Below, piece after piece: positions 1 through 5,614 of a DNA stretch of 10,896 bases. A program made the translations under genes and the position numbers. The notes beneath the pieces are model-generated. The model was given only the letters and a program-made list of their open reading frames with translations, was not told the origin of the DNA and searched no databases. Source of the DNA: Legionella longbeachae (lineage in GTDB: Bacteria > Pseudomonadota > Gammaproteobacteria > Legionellales > Legionellaceae); NCBI GenBank assembly GCA_016191305.1, contig JACPOX010000082.1, positions 1 through 10,896 of the forward strand, written 5' to 3'. Numbering within the stretch: the first letter of the stretch is position 1; each line of letters begins with the position of its first letter.

Positions 1-1
1 A

Positions 2-1062
2 CAAGGTAGATTTCCTCGCTACAAGTTACCAAAAGAATTAGCAACAACCCTCGGGGCTCGAATTGGTTCAGGGCGAATTTTTGTCTTTGGTATGGATGTA
101 CAAGGTAAACCTCTCGTTGCTGCCGCGGGTAACACAACGTGCGGTAGACTCGGCTTAAAATCTGATTGCAACAAACTAACTTTTTGCAAATTACCCAAGG
201 AAATAACAAAAATAACAACACTTTGTGTTGGCAATTATCAGACATTTTTATTAGGTCAAGAAAGTAGCGGTTTTCCTGTCATCGCGGCTACAGGAGCAAA
301 TCTTCGGGGTGAGCTTGGTCTTGGTGATGAGATAAATAGATCTCAATTTACCCGCTGTCGATTACCAGATAGTATGGTCGTTGTAGATAGTATTGAATTA
401 GGAGAAAACCATATCTTTATCGTTGGCCGAAGTAAAAACAACGAACAACTTATTGCTGTAGCAGGGGCTAATAATTATGGACAGCTTGGATTAGGTGATT
501 ATAAAGACAGAAATCTTTTCACACTCTGCCCTTTACCTCTAGAACTTGAAAAATTAGATGGTGTTCGCATTATAAATAACTCCACATATATTTATGGCAA
601 AGATAAACAAAATAAACCTATCTTATTCGGAACAGGCGATAATTGGCCGCATTATCTTGGTATAGGCAATAAAAAGTTTGTTCATTGCTTTACACGTTGT
701 GTATTACCAAAAGAATTAACTAAAATAAATAACTTGATTTTAGAACGTAAATTCAGCTTTATTCTAGGTGAGGATAGATATGGCCATCCCATCTTGGCTG
801 CTTGTGGCAAAATAAAGATATATTCACTTGCTGCAAATTGCCAGAGGAAATAGTGTCTATACATCAGATTGCTGTTGGTAGCAATCATATAATTATTTCT
901 GGCTTTACCAAAAATAATCAACAAATTCTTGCTTCTTCAGGAGATAATTCTTCTGGACAACTAGGACTTGGTGATAATGACGATAGATATCAATGTACCA
1001 TAGTTGATATCCCTTTTAGTGAGTTGTCTGTTAATGAAGAAAACAAAAAATTAACATTTTAG
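2..1062 (+). pseudogene. RCC1-repeat protein, 5' end outside window, broken by frameshift
   Basis: Frame 2 is open from the left edge, before the first internal Met at 92, and encodes successive RCC1-like blades of about 50-55 residues. Each has a G-x-LGLGD core (for example GELGLGD, GQLGLGD) followed by an F-T-x-C-x-LP-x-E-L segment. RCC1 repeats fold as beta-propellers. In Legionella such proteins are often Dot/Icm effectors acting on host small GTPases; that role is inferred here. Frame 2 ends at a TAG at 851-853, but the next blade continues in frame 1 from about 811 (NKDIFTCCKLPEEI) to a TAG at 1060-1062. At the switch the expected NxxGQLGLGD core of one blade, roughly 10-12 residues, is missing. 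The lesion is therefore a small deletion that is not a multiple of three, not a single-base slip. The translated product would lose its last blades. RCC1 identity is very likely. Pseudogene status is likely, though a truncated product could still be made. Confidence 0.85.
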
Positions 1063-1066
1063 GGAA

Positions 1067-1170
1067 TGTAAGTGGAGCTGTGTCAGCTTGCGAAAATGTA
1101 CTGGATTCGCAAGATGGCCTGGGACTAAAACTCGTGCGGTGAAGCAGGCGAATTCTAAGAGGAGAATAAA
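1067..1170 (+). pseudogene. tnpB: Remnant of the 3' end of an IS200/IS605-type tnpB (OrfB)
   Basis: Between the RCC1 stop and the TPR gene lies a stretch that is more GC-rich than its surroundings. One frame reads VSGAVSACENVLDSQDGLGL and continues KLVR before a TGA. The next frame reads TKTRAVKQANSKRRIK before a TAA. The SACG-like motif followed by a tail ending in S/A-VKQE/A is typical of the C-terminus of TnpB, the RNA-guided nuclease-like protein of IS200/IS605 elements. Here it appears with one indel between the two parts. Nothing of the TnpB catalytic or zinc-finger region remains, and no IS right-end hairpin is evident. The remnant's last codons overlap the ribosome binding site of the following gene. 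The call rests on short motif recognition only, so other origins are possible. Confidence 0.5.
1087..1113 (+). repeat. 8-bp perfect inverted repeat (hairpin)
   Basis: CTTGCGAA (1087-1094) and TTCGCAAG (1106-1113) pair perfectly around an 11-nt loop. The hairpin lies inside the tnpB-like remnant and about 60 nt upstream of the TPR gene start, so it would fall in that gene's leader if transcription begins further upstream. No T-run follows, so it does not look like a terminator. Confidence 0.5.
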
Positions 1171-1173
1171 ATA

Positions 1174-1656
1174 ATGAGTACTCCACGTGCTTGTATGCAA
1201 CAAGCAAATCAAGAGATGCAGATGGGAGATCAGCTGTTTAAGCAAGGTGAATTTAGGCTTGCAATTGTAATGTATGATCAAGCAGAGCATAGCCATCTCC
1301 AGGCGCTCAAGATTCCACAACCATATTTGACTTTCGCTGATGAATTCATTTTACAAGCGCAAAAAATATATTATAAGCGGGGAAAAGCGCATGAGGCTAA
1401 CGTTCAGTTAGACAATGCATTGGAAGATTATAAGAATGCGATCAATAAAGGCTACAAAAAAGCCAAAGATTGTGTTGATCGCATCAATCGAAAAAAAGTG
1501 GTACCCATATTGTGGGGGTTGAAGATGTTTGAGAATAAAAATCATCTCAAAATTCCACGGGTACTCAAGCATGAAATACTGAAAAAAGCGGAAATTGATG
1601 TTCCTGTGTACGGGAAAATAGATACGATAAAACATTCTTCGTGTAATATTTTTTAA
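1174..1656 (+). CDS. Small TPR protein with C-terminal CaaX-type motif (candidate secreted effector)
   Basis: A 160-residue soluble protein. It has a TPR-like helix pair at residues 11-44 (spaced residues G18, F22, G25, F27, A30, Y34, A37) and a second at about 62-97 (Y66, G70, A72, A82, Y86, A89), then a basic C-terminal third. TPRs mediate protein-protein contacts. The last four residues are C157-N-I-F, a Cys-aliphatic-aliphatic-X type ending in which the third position is Ile and the last is Phe. Host farnesyl- or geranylgeranyltransferases act on such boxes, and several Legionella effectors use them. No signal peptide or membrane segment is seen. The ATG at 1174 is supported by a strong Shine-Dalgarno AGAGGAG at 1158-1164, 9 nt upstream. 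The gene stands alone between transposon relics, which suggests acquisition or rearrangement. The TPR call is likely. Effector status and prenylation are inferences. Confidence 0.75.
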   Translation: MSTPRACMQQANQEMQMGDQLFKQGEFRLAIVMYDQAEHSHLQALKIPQPYLTFADEFILQAQKIYYKRGKAHEANVQLDNALEDYKNAINKGYKKAKDCVDRINRKKVVPILWGLKMFENKNHLKIPRVLKHEILKKAEIDVPVYGKIDTIKHSSCNIF

Positions 1657-1699
1657 ATCGACAACTCCTAAAATGAATAAATAGTACCCCGTGATCCAC

Positions 1700-1767
1700 C
1701 GGGTTAAATTACAGGAACAGGGCAAAATGCGAATTACAACGCCTTAAATAGCCTATAATTTAACCCG
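1700..1767. repeat. 12-bp perfect inverted repeat with nested short stems
   Basis: CGGGTTAAATTA (1700-1711) and TAATTTAACCCG (1756-1767) are perfect inverted copies separated by 44 nt. Inside, GGC/GCC (1721-1723 and 1751-1753) and GCG/CGC (1729-1731 and 1740-1742) could form nested stems, giving one extended imperfect hairpin. It lies 43 nt beyond the stop of the TPR gene. Its right arm overlaps the Tn3 transposase remnant. It could be a processing or termination structure, a transposon end relic, or a small structured RNA. The sequence does not decide. Confidence 0.55.
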
Positions 1768-1921
1768 ATCTGCAATAAATGCAGTGTCAGCACCGATAAT
1801 TCCTGGTCTTCAAGCTGGTTAGTAGCAACCTCTCTCCCCCTTTGCCGTAGAAAAGAATTCGCGCACTGTTCCAGTTTTCCACTACATCAAGACCTTCGTG
1901 TATCTCCTGATGAAGTGCTAC
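1734..1921 (-). pseudogene. tnpA: C-terminal remnant of a Tn3-family transposase (tnpA)
   Basis: On the minus strand two frames together reproduce a conserved C-terminal block of Tn3-family TnpA. One frame (from 1921 downward) gives [20 protein letters not shown], then FYGKGGE. A second frame then gives [20 protein letters not shown] and IGLNY before a TAA at 1734-1736. The family block is [51 protein letters not shown], so the match is strong despite at least one frameshift near 1835-1850. The catalytic DDE region and the transposon ends are absent. Similarity fades after LNY, where the 12-bp inverted repeat begins. It lies downstream of the MFS pseudogene on the same strand, and the original insertion may have been lost by later rearrangement. 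Confidence 0.8.
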
Positions 1922-1941
1922 TTTCTATAAAAGATTTTTAT

Positions 1942-1968
1942 AGCCCAGATTATGGGCTAATCTGGGCT
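1942..1968 (-). terminator. 11-bp perfect hairpin, probable terminator of the MFS locus
   Basis: AGCCCAGATTA (1942-1952) and TAATCTGGGCT (1958-1968) pair perfectly around a 5-nt loop. It lies 31 nt beyond the stop of the minus-strand MFS gene. Read on the minus strand it is followed by an A/T-rich run (ATAAAAATCTTTT), a weak version of the U-tract of an intrinsic terminator. It also marks the upstream border of the recognisable Tn3 remnant. Confidence 0.55.
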
Positions 1969-1998
1969 CAGAAAAATTCAAGCCAAAATACGCCTGTT

Positions 1999-3055
1999 CT
2001 AATTTTGACCTTCTAAAACATAGTTTTTTGATGTGTCATTTTTATCCTGATGCGCCATATATAGAATGCCTATGATACCCAATGCTAAGGTGACGGGAAT
2101 AACCCCTATCCCATAAGTAAAAGCCTTTGCTTCCAAAATACCACCATATGCATTAATTACAAAACCAATTACTGTATGGAATGCATAACCAAAAAGCATA
2201 ATAATCATATTGGCAATAGCAGTCGTTAAACCAGCAAGATGTTCGGAGACATAAGTTGAGACCTTGTAGATAGCTAAAATTTGATAAGCACAACACATAC
2301 CCACCAAAATAAAGCTAACTGCAATGCCCGATACACTTAACATACCTGTAATAAGAGCAAGAAAAACCAAACACATGAGCACTCCAGCTGCACAGATAGT
2401 TTCCAGATAATATCCTGTTTTTTCAGCAATAAGGCTTAAAATAGGTGAGCCAAAACACATGCCTATAAAAATCATCGACGGTAAATAATTGGCTGTAGAT
2501 GGATTCAGGTGATATACCTGTTTTAAAAATCCCGAACCCCATACATCTGAAAACCCCTCAAGAGGTCCCAACATCAATCCAGCATAACAACAAAGTAAAA
2601 TCACTTTTCTATACTGCCCCAATCAGCCCTATCATTACTGAAAAGCTCAGCATTCGAGAAAAATGCTTTTCCTTGAAAGTCATCCGTATTATTTTAAAGG
2701 TTCCCAAAATCGCAGCAGAAGATCCAATGCCAATCAATACCCGTCCTATCAGGGGATATATCCAATGCTCAGCAAAAATTAGTGGTAATAACCCTATCAC
2801 TGGAAGCAAAATACATGCGGTCATTACTTTTCTAGGACCAAAACGATCTAGCATAATGCCAATGGGTAAGTGCATTAAAGAATAGCCGAGATAATAAACA
2901 CCAGAAAACTGACCGAATACCGTCGCATCGATGTGAAAACTCTGTGTGATGTCATTCATCATAATATTGGGCATAACTCTTAAAACATATTGATAAGCGT
3001 AAAAAATAGATGCGATTGCCCATACAAACCAAATAGCAACTCGTGAATTAGACAT
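1999..3055 (-). pseudogene. MFS transporter with internal deletion and frameshift
   Basis: Two minus-strand frames encode complementary parts of one 12-TM major facilitator. The N-terminal part runs from the ATG at 3055 to a TAG at 2609-2611. It has TM1-TM5 and the MFS loop 2-3 signature GIMLDRFGPRKVM. The C-terminal part, up to 2622 in another frame, starts at TM7 (KVILLCCYAGLMLGPLEGF) and continues through TM12 to a stop at 1999. TM6 and the central cytoplasmic loop, about 60-70 residues, are missing. The frame changes at the junction near 2610-2620, so no full protein can be made. ATG 3055 is preferred over the in-frame TTG at 3067 because GAGGAG lies about 4 nt upstream of it. The text resembles Legionella MFS permeases, perhaps the Pht-like nutrient transporters, but the substrate cannot be named. 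An operator-like dyad lies just upstream. Confidence 0.85.
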
Positions 3056-3084
3056 AAAACTCCTCAATATAAGCTACAAACACG

Positions 3085-3107
3085 GACCGATTGATTATTA
3101 GTCGGTC
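3085..3107. promoter_or_regulatory. TetR-type operator-like dyad upstream of the MFS gene
   Basis: GACCGA (3085-3090) and TCGGTC (3102-3107) form the ends of a 23-bp imperfect palindrome centred 30-52 nt upstream of the MFS start codon. GACCGA/TCGGTC half-sites are common in operators of TetR-family repressors. The same sequence could form a leader hairpin. No tetR gene is in the window, so the regulator is unknown. Confidence 0.4.
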
Positions 3108-3133
3108 ATAGTTTAATATTTTAAGGCATTTTT

Positions 3134-3192
3134 ATTGGAATTTTATTGCAAATGTAGAACGGAAATGCTTAATTTTGAACTTTAATTCCAAT
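3134..3192. repeat. 9-bp inverted repeat in MFS/lipoprotein spacer
   Basis: ATTGGAATT (3134-3142) and AATTCCAAT (3184-3192) are perfect inverted copies. They are accompanied by a direct repeat AAGGCATTT at 3123-3131 and 3195-3203. The 256-bp spacer (3068-3323) has no ORF and is made largely of such short repeats. In AT-rich DNA a 9-bp match may be chance. Confidence 0.3.
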
Positions 3193-3228
3193 TAAAGGCA
3201 TTTAATTAGATTAAAATTCTAGGGGTTG

Positions 3229-3281
3229 TTAACAATTCAGATTTCGACGTCCCACCGAAGTTAAAAATTATGAATTGTTAA
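3229..3281. repeat. 11-bp perfect inverted repeat
   Basis: TTAACAATTCA (3229-3239) and TGAATTGTTAA (3271-3281) are perfect inverted copies 31 nt apart. They enclose a less AT-rich stretch with a TTCG...CGAA match (3243-3246 and 3256-3259). The repeat directly abuts the hairpin at 3283-3311. It may be part of a composite terminator or a relic of a small mobile element. Confidence 0.45.
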
Positions 3282-3282
3282 A

Positions 3283-3311
3283 ATGCCCTAATTTTGAAAA
3301 GATTAGGGCAT
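3283..3311 (-). terminator. 10-bp hairpin, probable terminator of the lipoprotein gene
   Basis: ATGCCCTAAT (3283-3292) pairs perfectly with ATTAGGGCAT (3302-3311) around a 9-nt loop, 12 nt beyond the stop of the lipoprotein gene. On the minus strand a short T-run (ATTTTAAC) follows, which fits an intrinsic terminator of modest quality. Confidence 0.6.
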
Positions 3312-3323
3312 GTTGACTAAACG

Positions 3324-3737
3324 TTATTGCTCTTTATCACAAAAAGCCACACATACTTGTCTTTCCTGAACTTCACCCCCACAAGCAGAATAACAGGATC
3401 GATAAGTAGATTCACAATTACAAGAAACGTTGCAACTACTACTTTTATCAAAATCTCTTAAAGACTTGTTGATCAACATACCCCTTCTAGCCTGCTCTTC
3501 TTTATATCGATTAAATTCAAAAAAAGCGCTTTGTTGTGCTCTCATAATACAATTTTGAGTGTTTACCCGACAGTTTTGTTGGCAATCATTTTGTGCCTGC
3601 ACGCACTGAGCAGTGCACATTTTTGAGATATCCGATTGCGGAGGGATAAAATTATATTCTGTTTTATACATAGGACCACAAGCAGACAAAGTGCCTACTA
3701 AACTCATAATCGAAAAAATAAAGAAATATTTTAACAT
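3324..3737 (-). CDS. Cysteine-rich lipoprotein with five CX3C motifs
   Basis: A 137-residue precursor. It has a lysine-poor hydrophobic signal segment (residues 4-18) and a lipobox L17-S-A-C20. The residue after C20 is Gly, not Asp, so an outer-membrane location is expected. The mature part has 12 further cysteines. Ten of them fall in five CX3C pairs (41/45, 52/56, 102/106, 115/119, 129/133), plus C63 and C108. The pairs are clustered in two blocks separated by a charged, helical-looking linker (residues 66-98). Regular CX3C-X6-CX3C spacing suggests short helices stapled by disulfides in the periplasm. The ATG at 3737 has AAGAGGA as Shine-Dalgarno about 6 nt upstream, and a good promoter lies upstream. 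I do not recognise a named family. Function is unknown. Confidence 0.85.
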   Translation of the reverse strand: MLKYFFIFSIMSLVGTLSACGPMYKTEYNFIPPQSDISKMCTAQCVQAQNDCQQNCRVNTQNCIMRAQQSAFFEFNRYKEEQARRGMLINKSLRDFDKSSSCNVSCNCESTYRSCYSACGGEVQERQVCVAFCDKEQ

Positions 3738-3784
3738 GTAATCCTCTTTTAGTGATTTAAGTTACGCCAAGCGCATGGACTCGC

Positions 3785-3812
3785 ATTATACATTAAGAGC
3801 ATCTTATATCAA
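3785..3812 (-). promoter_or_regulatory. Sigma-70 promoter of the lipoprotein gene
   Basis: On the minus strand there is TTGATA (-35, 3807-3812), a 16-nt spacer, and a perfect TATAAT (-10, 3785-3790). The predicted start is near 3778, giving a leader of about 40 nt before the ATG at 3737. Confidence 0.7.
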
Positions 3813-3996
3813 CAAGAATCAATATATAAACAAATACCTATCATTTGATAAAGTAAAATAATTGGAAAGTAATGTTTTTAATAAGAAATTACCTGGATTG
3901 TTGACTAAACATAATCATTTCAAGGAATATAAAGAATAACTCGAATAATAAATTCCAAATGACAAAAATAATTCTACTCCTTACGATGATATATTT

Positions 3997-5340
3997 ATGC
4001 TAAAGAAAGTAATGCTCTTAATATTATTGTTAGCAGGATTATTAAACTGTTCGAGACATACTGAACAACAAACAACTGTAATACCTAAAAAATTTCCCTC
4101 CAGTACAAAGGATTATAAACCCATAACTAATTTACCTTATATGACTTGGTGGCAGCAATTTCATGATGTAGAATTAAGTCAATTGATTGAAGCTGGCTTG
4201 AATAATAATATGGATATTCATATTGCCATAGGTAACTTAGAACAGGCTCAAGGAGAATTAAAGCAAGTAAAACTTAGCTGGGTTCCTTTTGTACAAATCC
4301 TTGCCGGTTATTCAACTAATCCTGCTCTTGGAGCACCCGCTGCATTCTTTGGAGTTTGGCCATATTATGTTTTGAATATTATGAAACTCTATACGCAACA
4401 AAAACAAGCAACGTTTCAAGTTCAATATCAGATCGCCGCAATAGAAGGAATGCGTTTAGCATTAATTGGTCAGGTAGCCTCAGCTTATTTCACTCTTATG
4501 GCACAGCTCGAACAATTAAGACTATTAAATCAATTAGATAATGATCTCAAATCATTGATTGCATTGAGTACCCAAGACATCCAGATTGGTTTAGAAAATG
4601 AAATCCTATTAGCGCAACTCCAATCAGATGAACGTTTAATTGCCGCTCAAATCAACCCCGTTTTGCATAATATTGTATTCAGCGAGAATGCACTTCGTTA
4701 CTTGATCAATGCAAATCCAGGAAGAATCAAGAATAAAAATAATTTTGCAAAACTAGATTTTAGTCATTTTAAACCAGGTAGTTTACCTGCTACTGTATTA
4801 AATAATCGACCTGACATGAAAATGGCCGAATATGCATTAAAAGCATCAAAAGTAGGAGTCATGGTTGCTTACAGTGATTTTTTTCCAACCTTGCAGTTAG
4901 ATGATTTTCTTGGTAAAGCACATTTACCTCACAATGTCTCAGTACAAGCCGTTGATGCTTATGCAAATTGGACGATTATGCCTAGTTCTATAGGAAAAAT
5001 TGCAGCTAGAAAAGGAACGACTAATGCAAAAATTGCTGAGTTTAATAAGACAGTAAAACGAATTTTGAAGGAAGTAGATAATGACTATTCGTTGAACAAA
5101 CGAATGAATGAACAATATACTACCTATATGCATGCTGAAAAAGATTATCGACATAAATATAAATTACAACAAGGTCTGTTAAAAACTGGCTTAATTTCTT
5201 ATAAAGAATTATTACAAAGTAAAATATATTTGGATAACCTGGCACTTACAACGAATCAAGCCAAGTTGGAACTGGCTATATCATTGGTTAACTTGTATCA
5301 GGATTTGGCTGGTGGATATGCATCGCAACCCGGCCATTAA
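3997..5340 (+). CDS. Outer-membrane factor lipoprotein, NodT/OprM (TolC-like) family
   Basis: A 447-residue outer-membrane channel subunit of a tripartite exporter. A signal peptide ends in a lipobox-like L15-L-N-C18; Asn before the Cys is less usual. After it comes the family start MTWWQQFHDVELSQLIEAGL and two OEP repeats. The second opens with LPATVLNNRPDMKMAEYAL, the equivalent of the common LPxxLLxxRPDxxxAExxL motif. Long alpha-helical segments (about residues 80-230 and 275-440) would form the periplasmic tunnel. Length is slightly below the usual 460-490. No strong Shine-Dalgarno precedes the ATG. It is followed after 274 bp by an HlyD adaptor gene and FUSC pump genes, so it most likely supplies their outer-membrane exit duct. 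Substrate unknown. The family call is firm. Confidence 0.9.
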   Translation: MLKKVMLLILLLAGLLNCSRHTEQQTTVIPKKFPSSTKDYKPITNLPYMTWWQQFHDVELSQLIEAGLNNNMDIHIAIGNLEQAQGELKQVKLSWVPFVQILAGYSTNPALGAPAAFFGVWPYYVLNIMKLYTQQKQATFQVQYQIAAIEGMRLALIGQVASAYFTLMAQLEQLRLLNQLDNDLKSLIALSTQDIQIGLENEILLAQLQSDERLIAAQINPVLHNIVFSENALRYLINANPGRIKNKNNFAKLDFSHFKPGSLPATVLNNRPDMKMAEYALKASKVGVMVAYSDFFPTLQLDDFLGKAHLPHNVSVQAVDAYANWTIMPSSIGKIAARKGTTNAKIAEFNKTVKRILKEVDNDYSLNKRMNEQYTTYMHAEKDYRHKYKLQQGLLKTGLISYKELLQSKIYLDNLALTTNQAKLELAISLVNLYQDLAGGYASQPGH

Positions 5341-5357
5341 GTTAACTTCAGTAATGA

Positions 5358-5540
5358 TAAGGAACTTTGATTTACCTAGATCCGTTCGGCCTGAGGAGGG
5401 CTTTAGCCCGTCACGAAGGCTAAGCACTGTGCCAAACCCTTCGAGACGTCGCTAATGCGACTCCTCAGGGCGAACGGATCAGAGTGAGCTTAGATCTTAG
5501 GTATTTCTTATCCGGACTAACGTCAAGTTAAGGAACTTTG
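5358..5540. repeat. 12-bp direct repeats flanking a palindromic element
   Basis: TAAGGAACTTTG occurs at 5358-5369 and again at 5529-5540, on either side of the GC-rich cloverleaf element. Outside or beside the core are further imperfect inverted matches: TTAACTT...GATAAG on the left against CTTATC...AAGTTAA on the right, and TACCTA-GATC against GATCTTAGGTA. The whole 5341-5540 spacer is thus a long imperfect palindrome, as in a MITE-like insertion. The direct repeats could be a duplication made by it. Confidence 0.5.
5379..5480. repeat. Cloverleaf-like GC-rich palindromic element (REP/MITE-like)
   Basis: A 20-bp outer stem with a single mismatch (5379-5398 with 5461-5480, ends GATCCGTTCG/CGAACGGATC) encloses three arms. 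The first is GGGCT-TT-AGCCC (5398-5409). The second is CGTCACGAAGG with CCTTCGAGACG (5409-5419 with 5438-5448, one mismatch). The third is GTCGC-TAAT-GCGAC (5448-5461). Base composition is clearly richer in G+C than the flanking genes. It contains no ORF. CCTTCGAGACG and CTCCTCAGGGCGAACGG words of this kind are familiar from dispersed intergenic repeats in gammaproteobacteria. It lies between the outer-membrane factor and adaptor genes, where it could act as a terminator, attenuator or RNA-processing site. Confidence 0.75.
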
Positions 5541-5566
5541 GATACTAAGGAGTCGTGTAAGTCATT

Positions 5567-5595
5567 TTGGCATAACTCCTAATGGCATAAACAAT
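5567..5595 (+). promoter_or_regulatory. Possible promoter with tandem TGGCATAA repeats upstream of hlyD
   Basis: TTGGCA (5567-5572), 17 nt, then AACAAT (5590-5595) make a moderate sigma-70 match ending 19 nt before the adaptor start. Two copies of TGGCATAA (5568-5575 and 5583-5590) overlap it with a 15-bp period. They could be a regulator's direct-repeat site. Confidence 0.3.
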
Positions 5596-5614
5596 TAATT
5601 TACTGGTTTTTTTT

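Noticed and set aside
1063..1173. Riboswitch or group II intron 5' end in the TPR leader
   Set aside because: GTGCG and the hairpin suggested this briefly, but no conserved riboswitch core or intron domains could be matched, and translation gives a TnpB-like tail.
1408..1725. Minus-strand ORF opposite the TPR gene
   Set aside because: Antisense shadow; the plus-strand reading has a strong Shine-Dalgarno and TPR pattern.
2499..2885. Plus-strand ORF opposite the MFS gene
   Set aside because: Antisense shadow of clear transmembrane coding sequence on the minus strand; no start signals.
3901..3933. Promoter TTGACT...TATAAA for the outer-membrane factor gene
   Set aside because: The spacer is 21 nt, too long for a normal sigma-70 promoter; no better pair found with confidence.
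5379..5480. tRNA gene or integron attC site in the cloverleaf element
   Set aside because: No tRNA-conserved loops (TTCRANY, anticodon arm geometry) and no attC core sites (GTTRRRY); the symmetry is of a palindromic repeat.
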